Numbered from the stretch's first letter, positions 33,078-44,588 are shown. The stretch is DNA of 64,000 nucleotides from Antilocapra americana (GCA_007570785.1 ML660211.1:6128491-6192490); one strand, 5' to 3'. Program-made: numbers and translations. The notes: generated by a model from the sequence alone, not told the origin.

Positions 33078-33892
33078 TGAGAGAAATATCTATAACCTCA
33101 GATATGCTGATGATATCACCCTTATGGCAGAAAGTGAAGAGGAACTAATAAGCCTCTTGGTGAAAGTGAAAGAGGAGAGTGAAAAAATTGACTTAAAGCT
33201 CAACATTCAGGAAACTAAGATCATGGAATCCAGTCCCATCACTTCATGGGATAGATGGGGAAACAGTGGAAACAGTGTCAGACTTTAGTTTTTTGGGCTC
33301 CAAAATCATTGCAGATGGGGATTGCAGCCATGAAATTAAAAGACATTTACTCCTTGGAAGGAGAGTTATGACCAACCTAGACAGTATATTGAAAAGCAGA
33401 GACATTACTTTGCCAACAAAGGTCTGTCTAGTCAAGGTTATGTTTTTTCCAGTAGTCATGTATGGATGTGAGAGTTGGACTATAAAGAAAGCTGAGAGCC
33501 AAAGAATTGATGCTTTTGAACTGTGGTGTTAGAGAAGACTCTTGAGAGTCCCTTGGACTGCAAGGAGATCCAACCAGTCCTTCCTGAAGGAGATCAGTCC
33601 TGGGTGTTCATTGGAAGGACTGACGTTGAAGCTGAAACTACAATACTTTGGCCACCTCATGCAAAGAGTTGACTCATTGGAAAAGACCCTGATGCTGGGA
33701 AGGATTAGGGGCAGGAGGAGAAGGGGACAACAGAGGATGAGATGGCTGGATGGCATCACCGACTCGATGGACATGGGTTTGTGTAGACTCCGGGAGTTGG
33801 TGATGGACAGGGAGGCCTGGCTGCTGTGGTTCATGAGGTCGCAAAGAGTCAGACACTACTGAGCGACTGAACTGAATTGAACTGAACTGAGC
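33078..33892 (+). mobile_element. BovB LINE, 0.8 kb 3' part, well preserved
   Basis: Begins in the reverse-transcriptase palm; motif C is intact (YADD at 33,103-33,114) with MAESEEELISLL following. One frame (33,266-33,532) carries FLGSKIIADGDCSHEIKRH and LKSRDITLPTK; a TAG at 33,530-33,532 and a frame change cut it from the C-terminal part in 33,542-33,862 (MRVPWTARRSNQSFLKEISP). It ends 'gagcgactgaactgaattg'. It looks young but is 5'-truncated and non-coding. Confidence 0.92.
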
Positions 33893-33961
33893 TGTCATTA
33901 ATAAACATTGTATGGTTATCTATATGATAATATTTTATTACTGGTTTAACAGAAGCACAGT

Positions 33962-34087
33962 AATATGTAAAACAAATTTGCCTTCAGATTTTCAAGTTTG
34001 CAAACTCTGCTTCATATGTTCAGAGACACTAATTCAACTATTTAGAAACAGAAATCACTGTATACATGTAATGGAGCAATTGATGAG
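33962..34087 (+). repeat. Left arm of a long imperfect inverted repeat
   Basis: Runs from 'aatatgtaaaacaaatttgc' to 'gagcaattgatgag'. By hand alignment it matches the reverse complement of 34,761-34,894 at roughly 87 % of positions, plus one 8-base gap. The plus-strand frame 33,912-34,106 crosses it and encodes ICKTNLPSDFQ and CSETLIQLFRN. The family is unknown to me. Confidence 0.85.
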
Positions 34088-34760
34088 TCAAAGATTCATA
34101 AATTAATTTCTTGTGTTACAAATGGTAAATGCCCAGAATGCTTAAGAAATAGTATTACCATTTTTTATTTTTTGCAGGAAGCCAAAATGTTCATAATATT
34201 TTATTAATACTTATATCATTAAAAAGATAATCCAGGTTAATTTAACCATTTTAAAATTATGTTCTGAAATCTCTGAATCAACTAAAAATGTGATTATTTT
34301 ATTTATACTTCTTTAACACTGTCATAAAACTTTGCGAAACTAGATTGTGCATTTCCTTGTGGAGGTTGTAGAACTCATATAAACAAAATCCAACTTATTG
34401 TTTCTTCTAAATTTCTCCCCACCAAAGATTTAATAGATCCATCATTGTTTTTCTGAATAAGCTCTTGGTTACAGCCCTCAAAGGGTCTGATTTTATTGAA
34501 GGCAATGTTTTGGAAGGCAGGGTTTGCTTCTGATCCACCTATTCTGCAATCTCCCTTTAACCAAGTTCAATAAGGACAGCATCATAACCCTTCTATTACA
34601 ATACAATCCCCAATTGCTGAGCATCCTTAGAGAAAGTGAAATAATGTGCTGGCTTCTTTCACATGGTAAAACTCTATTCTTTTCATGTCTTATTAGTTGT
34701 TTATTCCAACACTTCACTTGTGTTTAAATGTCTTTCTTGTCTCTTTAAATGCATTTCAAG
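34088..34760. other. Spacer of the inverted repeat
   Basis: About 673 bp of AT-rich sequence with no recognised repeat and no transposase-like frame. Confidence 0.5.
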
Positions 34761-34894
34761 CTCACCAATTGCTCTATTGCATGTATAGAGTGATTGAGTG
34801 ATTACTGTTTCTCAATATTTGAATTAGTGTCTCTGAACATACAAAGTGGAGTTTGTAAATTTGCAAATCTGAAGACAAACTTGTTTTACATATT
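34761..34894 (-). repeat. Right arm of a long imperfect inverted repeat
   Basis: Reverse-complement partner of 33,962-34,087. It carries an extra 8 bases through local doubling of 'gagtgatt'. The minus-strand frame 34,774-34,968 encodes ICKTSLSSDLQ and CSETLIQILRN, homologous to the peptide of the left arm, and is also 64 codons long. Confidence 0.85.
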
Positions 34895-35513
34895 GTCTCT
34901 TCATTCTTAGAAAGGCTATTGTAATTCCCACTATTCAGAAAATGCCAAGACTCACCAATATTCAGCATTTCTTATACCTACAAATTGTATTTGACTTTTT
35001 TGCATCTTCCTTCTATTACTCTGGAAGAAGCATGTGTCTTCACAAACAGAGTTCATATTCTCCCTCTGCTAAGCTTCCACAATGTCTTGTTAACTCAGTG
35101 ATCTACTTAACCTATAATTCTTCAACTGCTCCTTCTGTACTAGAATTTTTCTTCCTAAATGTTAACTTAGGAGAAAAACAAACTTGAACTGCTATTTTCT
35201 CTCTTACTTTCCAGCAAAATTTCTGGGGGGAAAATGTATCTACATTCTGTGCTCCAATTTCTCATCTATAATTCATTTCTGAAAAAATGCTGATTTTTAT
35301 GAAATCTGGATTATTAAGACAACACAGACAGTGCACTACCAATAAGCCACATCTGGACAAAATATGTGGATAATTTCTAGCCTTTATCTTATTTTCTCTA
35401 TCTTTCATACTGAGAAAAACTATCCTTCACATAATTTCTTTATACTGTTTCTTCTATGGCAATAATTTCAAACGGTATTATTTTTTCGTATACTGTAGTC
35501 CTTCATTACACGT
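34895..35513. other. Unique DNA
   Basis: No family or gene seen; an 81-codon frame at 34,942-35,187 has no domain. Confidence 0.5.
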
Positions 35514-35743
35514 ATTCATCTGTGTCTGGTCGCTCAGTTGTGTCTAACTCTGCAACCCCGTGGACTGTAGCCTGCCAGGTTCCTCAGTCTATGGGATTTT
35601 CCTGGTAAGAATACTGCAGTGGGTTGCCATTTCCTCCTTCAGGGGATCTTCCTGAACCAGGGATTGAACCCTTATCTCCTATGTCTCCTGCACTGCAGCC
35701 AGATTCTTTACCACTGAGCCGAGGGGGAAGCCATCAGTTCATC
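35514..35743 (-). mobile_element. Bov-tA SINE, antisense, with short target duplication
   Basis: Body about 35,521-35,733: 'ggtcgctcagttgtgtctaa', 'accccgtggactgtagcctg', 'ttgaacccttatctcc' and the head 'ttctttaccactgagccgag'. The string ttcatct occurs on both sides (35,514-35,520 and about 35,737-35,743). Confidence 0.9.
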
Positions 35744-36148
35744 TCTTAAATATTGATGTAACTCGGAAAACTATCTTCAGTTTTTAGATATTCTTATGCT
35801 ATTTACATGTCTGGTTTATCAAGTTTTATATTACCTCTACTTTCTCATGCATAACTATTAATAGGCATTTATTTTTTACAAAGTGCAACCACCTTTGGGG
35901 TGGCAACATTGTGGAAACTATTACAAAAAAAAAGTGTCTCTGTCTTCAAAGTAAACCAGCAAAAAGAAAAGTATGTCAGCTAGGATCCTAAACAGTTGAA
36001 AAGTACAGTATTGGCTGTACTTATTAGACTGGTTATATTTTTAATAGGAATTTCTGATTTCTTCTGCTATCAGTTATTTATTCTCAAATATTTTTTAAAA
36101 AATGTTATAATATCTGTAGCAGGTTGGTTATATAACCTCTAATATGAA
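35744..36148. other. Unique DNA
   Basis: No feature seen. Confidence 0.5.
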
Positions 36149-36215
36149 TCAGGCTTCTCTGGTGGCTCAGACAGTAAAGAATCTGCCTGCAATGCAGGAC
36201 ACCCAGGCTTAGTTC
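36149..36215 (+). mobile_element. Bov-tA SINE, tRNA-like head only
   Basis: 'ggcttctctggtggctcaga' and 'aatctgcctgcaatgcagga' then 'cacccaggcttagttc'. It stops after the B-box region; the Bov-A body is absent. Confidence 0.75.
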
Positions 36216-36392
36216 ATCAGTTATAATAAACATACCACTTGGGATGGGATATTGATAACTGTAGAAGGCTGTGCATGTGTGGACATACAAGTATAGAGGC
36301 AATCTCTGTGTCTTCCTCTCAAATTTGCTGTGGACATAAAACTCTTCTAATTTTCTTTTAGGTAGAAGGCAGATTAATTTTTGTCTAGGGAG

Positions 36393-36595
36393 TGATAGTG
36401 TTAGTCACTCAGTCATGTCCAACTCCATGGACATGTCCAAATTCATGGACTGTAGCCTGCCAGGCTCCTCTGTCCATGGAATTATCCAGGCAAGAATCCT
36501 GGAGTGGGCACCCACGCCCTTCTCCAGGGTACCTTCCTAACCCAGGAACTCAGCCCAGGTCTCAGTGCTGGCAGATTTTTTTTATCATCTGAGGA
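36393..36595 (-). mobile_element. Bov-tA SINE, antisense
   Basis: 'gttagtcactcagtcatgtc', 'gactgtagcctgccaggctc', 'atccaggcaagaatcctgga'. The left portion has a local duplication of 'ccatggacatgtccaa'-like sequence, and the head is degraded. Confidence 0.85.
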
Positions 36596-36599
36596 ATAG

Positions 36600-36800
36600 A
36601 AATGGGGATGCAAAAGGACAGAGGAAATGTTTACTGGGGTCATGAAAATGTTCTAAAACTGGATTGTGGTGATTCACTGCACTCCTATGAGACATTACTA
36701 AAAAAATTAAAAAAAATTCTGAATTATATTAAGACACGTAGAATGAGAGAATTTATGGTTTAGAAATTATGCCTCAATAAATCTGTTTTAATAAAAGGGA
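36600..36800 (+). mobile_element. L1M 3' UTR fragment
   Basis: 'aaaatgttctaaaactggattgtggtgattc' and 'aattatgcctcaataaatctgtttta' follow the L1M 3' end in the sense direction. Confidence 0.65.
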
Positions 36801-37064
36801 AAACATAAAGTCTTTAAAAAAGGTGAAAAAGTGATTAAATATTTTGATTGTTCAGAGGCTTAATTACTTTCTTGTTGAATGTTTCAAAGAATTTTGAAGC
36901 TTGAAAATGTCATGCTTGTGTTCTCTCACAAAAATATACACTATTTTAATTTTTTTGGCCATTATATTTTTTGTCAGCAAATAGCTCTCAGTATTGAAGC
37001 AACTTGCAAGAATTTTTGGAAAGAGAAACTCACCTACACTTTCTCTTAAATATATTTTAAAAAA
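36801..37064. other. Unique AT-rich DNA
   Basis: No feature seen. Confidence 0.5.
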
Positions 37065-38445
37065 AGACCATCTTGGTCTTTTCTAATGAGTCAGCTCTTC
37101 TCAACATGTGGCCAAAGTATTGGAACTTCAACTTCTGCATAAGTCCCTCCATTGAATATTCAGGATTGATTTTCTTTAGGATTAACTAGTTTGATCTCCT
37201 TGCAGTCCAAGGAACTCTCAAGAGTCTTCAACACCACAATTTGAAAGCATCAGTCTTTTGGCTCTCAGGCTTCTTTATGGTCCAACTCTCATATCTGGAA
37301 GTGTCTACCAGAAAAACCATGGCTTTGGTTATATGGACCTTTGTCGGAAAAGTGACATCTCTACTTTATACTGTCTGTCTGTGTTTGTCATAACTTTCCA
37401 TTAAAGAAGCAAATATCTTTTAATTTCATGGCTATAGTCACCATCTGCAGTGATTTTGGACCCAAGAAAATAAAATCTGCCACTGTCTCCACTTTTTCCC
37501 CTTCTATTTGCCATGAAGTGATGGTACTGGATGCCATGATCTTAGTTTTTTGAATGTTGAATTTTAAGCCAGCATTTTCACTCTCCTCTTTCACCTTCAT
37601 ATCTGAGGTTGTTGATATTTCTCCTAGAAATCTTGATTCCAGCTTGTGCTTCATCCAGCCCAGAATTTTGCATGATGTACTCTGCATATAAGTTAAACAA
37701 GCAGGGTGACATATACATCTTTGTTGTACTTCTTTCCCAGTTGGGAACCAGTCAGTTGTTTCATGTTCAGTTCTGCCTGTTGGTTCTTGACCTGCATACA
37801 GATTACTCAGGAGACAGGCTAGGTGGTCTGGTATTCCCATCTCTTTAAGAATTTTTCACAGTTTGTTGTGATCTACACAGTCAAATGCTTTAGCATAGTC
37901 AACAAAGCAGGAGACATTTTTCTAGAATTTTATTGCTTTCCGTATGATCCAATGAATGTCACCAATTTGATCTCTAGTACCTTTGCCTTTTCTAAACCCA
38001 GTTTGTACTTATGGAAGTTCTAGGTTCACATACTGCTAAAGTCTAGATTGAAGGATTCTGAGCATTACTTTGCTATCATGTGAAATGAGCAAAATTGTAC
38101 AGCAGTTTGAACATTTTCTGGCATTGCCCTTCTTTGGAATTGGAATGAAAACTGAACTTTTTCAACCTGTGGACACTGCTGAGTTTTCCAAATTTGCTGA
38201 CATATAGAGTGTAGCACTTTAGCAGCAGCATCTTTTAGGATTTTAAATAGTTCAGCTGGAATTCTATCACCTCCACTAGCTTTGTTCATAGTAATGCTTC
38301 CGAAGGTCCACTTGACTTCACATTCTAGGATGTCCAGCTCTAGATGTGTGACCACACCATTGTGGTAATCTGGTTCATTAAGACCATTTTTTAATGTAGT
38401 TCTTCTGTGTCTTTTTTCACCTTTTCTTAATCTCTTCTTCTTCTG
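37065..38445 (-). mobile_element. BovB LINE, antisense, 1.4 kb, left (3') piece
   Basis: Read in reverse it covers more of the ORF than most copies here: a segment upstream of the polymerase core (AELFKILKD...ILHSICQQIWKTQ-like, 38,160-38,300), the reverse-transcriptase core and part of the C-terminal region. Frame 37,388-37,840 shows GIPDHLACLLSNLYAGQEP but then lacks the YADD block: near 37,598 the sequence jumps from 'cctcagatat' to 'gaaggtgaaagagg', losing roughly 65-70 bases including the catalytic motif. It is interrupted on the right by a Bov-tA and resumes at 38,649. Confidence 0.92.
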
Positions 38446-38648
38446 TCTGGATTCACTGGTGGCTCAGATAGTAAAGCGTATGCCTGCAATGAGGCAGACC
38501 TGGGTTCAATCCCTGAATTAGGAAGATCCCCTGGAGAAGGAAATGGCAACCCACTCCAGTACCCTTGCCTGGAAAATCTCATGGACGGAGGTGCCTGGTA
38601 GGCTACAGTCCATGGGGTCAAAAAGAATCAGGCATGACTGAACAACTT
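38446..38648 (+). mobile_element. Bov-tA SINE inserted in BovB
   Basis: 'ctggattcactggtggctca', 'gggttcaatccctgaattag', 'aatggcaacccactccagta', 'gtcaaaaagaatcaggcatg'. It splits one BovB whose sequence continues on both sides, so it is the younger element. CTT-rich flanks obscure the target duplication. Confidence 0.92.
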
Positions 38649-38734
38649 CTTGCTCTGCTTCTGTTAGATCCTTATCATTTCTTTCCTTTATCATGCCCAT
38701 ACTTGCATGAAATGTTCCCTTGATATCTCCACAA
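38649..38734 (-). mobile_element. BovB LINE, right piece of the split copy
   Basis: 'ctgcttctgttagatcctta' and 'gcatgaaatgttcccttgat' continue the BovB interrupted at 38,445. Confidence 0.85.
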
Positions 38735-38862
38735 TGCTTAGTCATGTCCAGTTCTTTGCAACCCCATGAACTGTGGTGCAACAGGCTCCTCTGTTTATGG
38801 AATTCTCTGGCCAAGAATAGTGGAGTGGGTAGCCATTCCCTTCTCCAGGGGATCTTTCCAAC
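38735..38862 (-). mobile_element. Bov-A SINE, headless, antisense
   Basis: 'cttagtcatgtccagttctttgc', 'gtggtgcaacaggctcctct', 'agccattcccttctccaggg'. The antisense head is missing on the right. Confidence 0.8.
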
Positions 38863-38874
38863 CTTGCTGTTTTA

Positions 38875-39330
38875 CACTCCATAAATTAGCACAAATGTGT
38901 ATGACAGGTACCATCATTTTAATATCATACATAGTTTTTTCACTGTCCTGAACATCTCCTGTGCTTTGCTTATTCATCTCTCTCCCCTAGCACTTGGCAA
39001 CTACTGAGCCTTTTGCTGTCTTCATACTTTTACCTTTTCCAGAATGTCACATGGTTGGAATCATACAGTAAGCAGCATTTTCAGATTGGCTTTTTATCTT
39101 AGTAATATGCATTTACATTCTTTTCATGGCTTGGTGGCTAACTTCTTCTTAGCACAGAATAATATTCCAGTGTCTCAATGTGCCAAATTTTATTTATCCA
39201 TTTGCCTATGAAGGACATCTTGGCTACTTCCATGTTTTGACAATCATGAATAAAGCTGCTTTAAACATTAATATGCAAGTTTTTATGTGGCTCCGAGTTT
39301 TCAACTCACTTAGATAAATGCCAAATTGCT
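38875..39330 (-). mobile_element. L1M LINE, antisense
   Basis: 'gtcctgaacatctcctgtgctttgc', 'ccagaatgtcacatggttggaatcatacag', 'gaatcataataaagctgc'-type wording and 'ttatgtggctccgagttttcaactcac' match the reverse of an L1M 3' region. Confidence 0.75.
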
Positions 39331-41017
39331 CTTACTGCTTCTTGATTAAAAATAATATTGCAAATATTTCGTTTAACTAAAAATTAACCTACATAAGCCA
39401 CATAGGAGAACTAGAATGGATAATATATTAACAATAAGCAATATTTTTACCTTTATATAAATAAGCAATAGTCTGTCTTTCCTCACTTAGTGGATTTCTT
39501 TGCATAATGCACTATGGTATAAGTACTACTCTAAATTCTGTCTGGGAACTATAAAAACATCAATGTCATCACACAATTTTCATCTCCTTCAATAATTTAA
39601 GATTTTCTAGTACTTTTGAGCATAACATTTAATGTCTTTAGCTTAGCAAATAATGGTGTCAATATATGGATTTTTTAAAAAGTATTTTCATGTTCTTTTT
39701 CCACTGACCTATCTGAAATTTATCCCTCAGCTTTCCATATACCAAGTTATTTGTAATTTCTTCAAAAAAGTCTTACAGTTTTTCTATCTTTACATGCCTT
39801 TTGCTCTGCCAGTAACTCTTTCTATATCAAAAAATTCTTTATCTAGGTACTTCTCAACTAGAAAAAACTGTTCAAGCATCTAAAAAAAATTTAAGAGATA
39901 TTCTCTTTAAACTGGTTGTGAGTTAAATGCCTATGATGTGCTTTCTTTAACTCTATGCTGCATCTTTCATATATATAACACTGAAATTTAATTATTAATT
40001 TATTACATTATATCCTATCCCTTCTAGGCAAAGTGCCTAAATAATATTTGTTTTTAGCAAATTAAAATTTCTCCTCTTCCTATTTTCATGGATTTATGTT
40101 GAGGAAAGATGCTAAGCACAATATTTATATCCTATCAACTAGGTGACATTTTGTTGCCAACAATCTAATATTGAGACCCACTAAGTTTATTCTGGGAAGA
40201 TGACAATCTTCTAATTATCAGAAAAATGGCCACCTCCCAAAGTTTCAGACTGCTGACTATAATCTTTAAGCATGATAAGTAAAATACAGAGAAAAAATTT
40301 TAGAGCCTAGAAAGAAGCTTTCTTATTTTATTTCTCAAACTATATGCAATAACTTTTAGAAGACCTGCATTAGATCAGTGGAAGAGATTACCCTTAGCAT
40401 AAAGGGCATATTTGGTTGTTTATAAATGTTAAAAAAAGATAATATTAATATCTTTACAAATTAGTATAACTTATCTTTTACAGAAGCAAATAAACAAGGC
40501 ATATTTTAAATACTTAAACATTTTGAGTCACTTATATTAGCTGAAACTATGTTTTTTCTTTTTATGATTTTTTTTCACACACACAAAGTAATTGTACTGA
40601 TATTACATTTAGCCCTTTCTTAGTACAATTATATTTCAATTTATGTCATTAAGAAGCAAATATCATCAGAGTAGTGCTTGATTTGTATCAGAATTCATTA
40701 TGGTATTAAATTGAGACTTCTTTGACCTGGCTTCAAAAATTACCTGTCCTTTTCTCAAGATACACAATGTACATATCAATAAAAATAAGGCTATTTCAAT
40801 GTTCTATATTTTATGTGTTTACTCTGAATTTATGGCTCAGGGCTTTCCTCTTGTCACATAACTAAGTAATCTTTTCTTTTTTCCCCCTCTGTGTTCATGG
40901 GTCTAAAAATAATTTGAACTCTTAAGATCCCTCTTACAGAATTTCAAGTACATAATACATTGGCATTAATATAGCCACCATGCTGCACTTTAGATCTCAG
41001 GAATTTACTTTGTAAAT
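39331..41017. other. Unique AT-rich DNA
   Basis: No repeat family or gene recognised. Confidence 0.5.
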
Positions 41018-41390
41018 TTGTTGTTGTTGTTCACTCGCCTAGTTGTGTCTGACTCTTGAGACCCCATGGACCGCAGCATGCCAGGCCTCTCTGTCCCTCA
41101 CCATCTACCAAAGTTTGACCAAGTTTCTGTCCATTGTATCAGTAATGCCATCCAGCCATCTCATCCTCTGATGCCGTCTTCTCCTTCTGCCCTCAATCTT
41201 TCCCAACTTAAGAGACTTTTCCAATGAATCCGCTGTTTGCATTGGATGACCAAAATACTAGATCTTCAGCTTGATCATCAGTCGTTCTAATGAGGATTCA
41301 AGGCTGATTTCCCTTAAGATTTAATGGTTTGATCTCACTGTTGTCCAAGGGACTCTCAGGAGTCTTCTCCAGCCCCACAGTTCAAAATAT
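41018..41390 (-). mobile_element. BovB LINE 3' end, antisense
   Basis: GTT-rich left edge, 'gccatccagccatctcatcc', 'cctcaatctttcccaactta', 'gtccaagggactctcaggag'. Relatively diverged. Confidence 0.9.
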
Positions 41391-41394
41391 GTAC

Positions 41395-41495
41395 TCTTTA
41401 ACAAACCTCTGCCCATTTCCCTGCCCCAACTCCTGGCAAAAACCATTCTATTTCCTATCTTTCTAAGTTCAGCTTTTTAGATAACAAAAATATGG
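41395..41495 (-). mobile_element. L1M fragment, antisense, left of the BovB
   Basis: 'ccctgccccaactcctggcaaaaaccattc' and 'agttcagctttttagataac' match the reverse of an L1M 3' UTR. The same L1 appears to continue at 42,436, beyond a BovB and a Bov-tA. Confidence 0.55.
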
Positions 41496-41502
41496 GTGAC
41501 TG

Positions 41503-42218
41503 TTGTCGTTCAGTCACTCAGTTGTGTTCAACTCTGTGACCCCATGGACTTCAGCACGCTAGACTTCCCTGTCCGTCATCATCTCTGGGAGCTTGCTCAA
41601 ATTTGTGCCCATTAAGTCAGTAATATCATCCAACCATTTCATCCTAGGTCCTCATATTCTCCTCCTGCCTTCAATCTTTTCCAGCATCAGGGTATTTTCT
41701 ACTGAGTCAGCTCTTCACATCAGGTGGCCAACATATTCCAGCTTCTGCCTCAGCATCAGTCCCTTCAGTGAATATTCAGGGTTAATTTGCTTTAGGGTTG
41801 ATTGGTTTGATCTGCTTGCAGACCAAGGGACTCTCAAGAGTCTTCTCCAATACCACAGTTCAAAAGCATCAATTCTTCAGCGCTCAGCCTTCTTTATGAG
41901 CCAACTCTCAAATCCATACATGACTACTGGAAAAAACCATAGCTTTGAATATACAGACCAGTGCTGGCAAAGTAATATCTCTGCTTTTTAATACACTGTC
42001 TAGGTTTCTTACAGCTTTTCTTCCAAGGAGCAAATGTCTTTTAAGTTCATAGCTACAATCACCATCTGCAGTAATTTTGGAGCCCAAGAAAATCAAGTCT
42101 GTCATTGTTTCCATTGTTTTCCTGTGTATTTGCCATGAAGTGATAGGACTGGATGCCATGATCTTAGCTTTTTGAATGATGAGTTTAAGCCAGCTTTTTT
42201 GCTCTCTTCACTCCGTAT
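41503..42218 (-). mobile_element. BovB LINE, antisense, 0.7 kb
   Basis: Covers the C-terminal part of the ORF and the 3' end. Minus-strand frame 41,908-42,159 gives FLGSKITADGDCSYELKRHLLLGRKAVRNLDS in pieces. It lies within an L1M relic and abuts the Bov-tA that follows. Confidence 0.9.
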
Positions 42219-42228
42219 TCTTGGGCTT

Positions 42229-42432
42229 CCCTTGTGGCTCAGCTGGTAAAGCATCTGCCTGCCATGCGGGAGACCTGAGTTTGATCCCTGGGTTGGGAAG
42301 ATCCCCTGGAGAAGGGAAAGGCTACCCACCCTAGTATTCTTGCCTGAAGAATCCCATGGATAGAGGAACCTGGTAGGCTATAGTCCACAGGGTTGCAAAA
42401 AGTCGAACACAATTGAGCGACTTCATTTAACT
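42229..42432 (+). mobile_element. Bov-tA SINE, well preserved
   Basis: 'gggcttcccttgtggctcag' (A-box side), 'gagtttgatccctgggttgg' (B-box side), 'cctggagaagggaaaggcta', 'aaaaagtcgaacacaattgagcgac'. It lies between the BovB and the right part of the L1M. Confidence 0.92.
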
Positions 42433-42435
42433 TCA

Positions 42436-42930
42436 TGTTATTTCCACACCTTGCCCATTGTAAGCATTCTTCAATGAAGATAGGAGAGCAAAATATCCCT
42501 TATGAGATACTGATTTTATTTTCTTTAGATATATAACCAGAAGTGGGATTGTGCATCTTATGGTAGTTCTATTTTTATTCATCTAAGAAACCTCTATCTT
42601 GTTTTCCCTAATAGCAGAACTAATTTTCATTCTCACCAACAGCACACAACAGTCCCCTTTTCCCCAGCATCCTCACTAAAACCTATGTTTTTTTGTTTTC
42701 TTTTTTTAAATGATAGTCACTCTAAAAGGAGTAAGGTGATCTTACAGTGATTTTGGTCTGCATCCCCCTAATGGTTAGTGATGCTGAGCATCTCATATGA
42801 TACCTTTTGACCATTTATGTTTTCTTTGGACAAATGTTTATTCAGGTCCATTTCCCATTTTCAATCAAATTGTTGTTTTTTTGTTATTGAGTTACATGAT
42901 ATCCTACAATGTATTGTACACTTAACATTT
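42436..42930 (-). mobile_element. L1M LINE ORF2 end, antisense, right of the insertions
   Basis: 'atataaccagaagtgggattgtgcatcttatggtagttctatt', 'agtgatgctgagcatctcatatgatacc' and 'tttggacaaatgtttattcaggtcc' are the reverse of the L1 ORF2 end. Confidence 0.8.
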
Positions 42931-44274
42931 GCTAAAAGAATAGATTTTAAGCTTTCTCATGTATGCACACAAAAATATTAACTGTATGTGAGGTTATTGA
43001 TATGTTAATTAGCTTGACTTTTGTACTCATTATACAAGATATACCTCAAAATATCTTGCTGTGTACCTTAAATACAGTTTTTATTTGTTAATCATAAGTA
43101 AATGCAGTTAAACATATATAAAAATAAATGGAAAAGCACAATATGTTGATATGGATACATACATATATATAGGTATATATTTGTAATACAAGGGGAAGAA
43201 AAATACTTTATTAGAGTGATTTTAATATTTCTTGTATCTAAATCATAGAACACTATACAAATTTCAGGAACCCTATTCTAAATTGTACAACTATTTTACT
43301 ACCTAATTTGACCACTAGCGGTAAAATTATTTAAATTTAATTACTTTAAATAGCTTTTAGTGAGAAAGATAACAACTTTAAAATACTAGTTTAATCATAT
43401 AAACTCTTTCTTGTCTAATATTTCACTGTTGTGTTATCTTTCATTTGTTCTGGGATCTTAACTCAGGGAGAAAATGTTGTTGCAATTTTTTGTGTCAAAA
43501 AAGTGCCAGGTGTGAGAAGTTCTTCCTGACAAATTGGATTTTCTTTTTCTCCGATTCCATGCATCATGCTATTTTTTCACCCCTGCTGACATAGTTTGTG
43601 ATAGATATTCTATTTTTTATTGTGATTTTTCTTCTTTTTCTTTTCCTTCCTTAATATCTTTAAGACAGTTTTCCAAGCCAATGACTCATGAAACTAAAGT
43701 GTCTATTTCTCATCTAACATGATTTGGCTGTTGTAGTCTGGCCAAATTAGTATTCAACTCTTACAAAATCCTCATGAAAAAGTCATTTTGCGCACTTCAA
43801 TAATATTCATCCCAGCTCTTTGTTGGCATACAGTTTTTCTTACTTTATCATGGAATATAATTTGTTCCTAAGCATTAGTTCTTGGACTTTATTTTCAATA
43901 TATTGGCCTGTTTTCAATACCAGAGCTAAGTTCTTCCCCTGCCTTGGTCCACAATAAGCAAATAAATAACATTTAGAATAAAAAGGGAAATTAAATTCAC
44001 AGTTACCACATTTTCCACATTGCCTGATTCTCTAGTTAGTCTAGTGCTTGTTTCTGATAATTACACTAATAAGCGATTGGTATGTATATATTTATCCATA
44101 TCAACATATAGTGTTTTTCAATTTGCTTACTAGTGCCAATAGGTGCCTAATATATCAATCTCAGGATAACAGGGCATTTTCTAAATTAACTAATTTTTAA
44201 ATAACATTTTATAGTCCAATTGGTCATTAAAGAACACAATGTAGATGAGTTTAAACATATTTATTTGTCCACTA
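42931..44274. other. Unique AT-rich DNA
   Basis: A short TA-rich run lies at 43,155-43,185. No family or gene seen. Confidence 0.5.
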
Positions 44275-44588
44275 TATTATGTGGATTCAGTTCAGTTCAG
44301 TTCAATTGCTCAGTCATATCTGACTCTTTGCAACCCCATGAATCGCAGCACGCCAGGCTTCCCTGTCCATCACCAACTCCCGGAGTCCACCCAAACCATG
44401 TCCATCGAGTCAGTGATGCCATCTAGCCATTTCATCCTCTACCGTCCCCTTCTCCTCCTGCCCCCAATCCTTCCCAGCATTAGGGTCTTTTCCAATGAAT
44501 CAACTCTTTGCATAAGGTGGCCAAAATATTGGAGTTTCAGCTTCAACATCAGTCCTTTCAATGAACACCCAGGACTGATATGTGTATT
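44275..44588 (-). mobile_element. BovB LINE 3' end, antisense, young-looking, with target duplication
   Basis: Body about 44,286-44,578: 'cagttcagttcagttcaattgc' at the left, then 'caccaactcccggagtccac' and 'ctcctgcccccaatccttcc', all close to the BovB consensus. The flanks 'tatgtggatt' and 'tatgtgtatt' look like a 10-bp target duplication with one change. Confidence 0.9.

Noticed and set aside
41593..41991. 132-codon plus-strand frame
   Set aside because: Antisense shadow of a BovB. Nearly identical shadow peptides (FILxxxLLLLPSIFPSIRVFSNES type) recur at every antisense BovB in the window.
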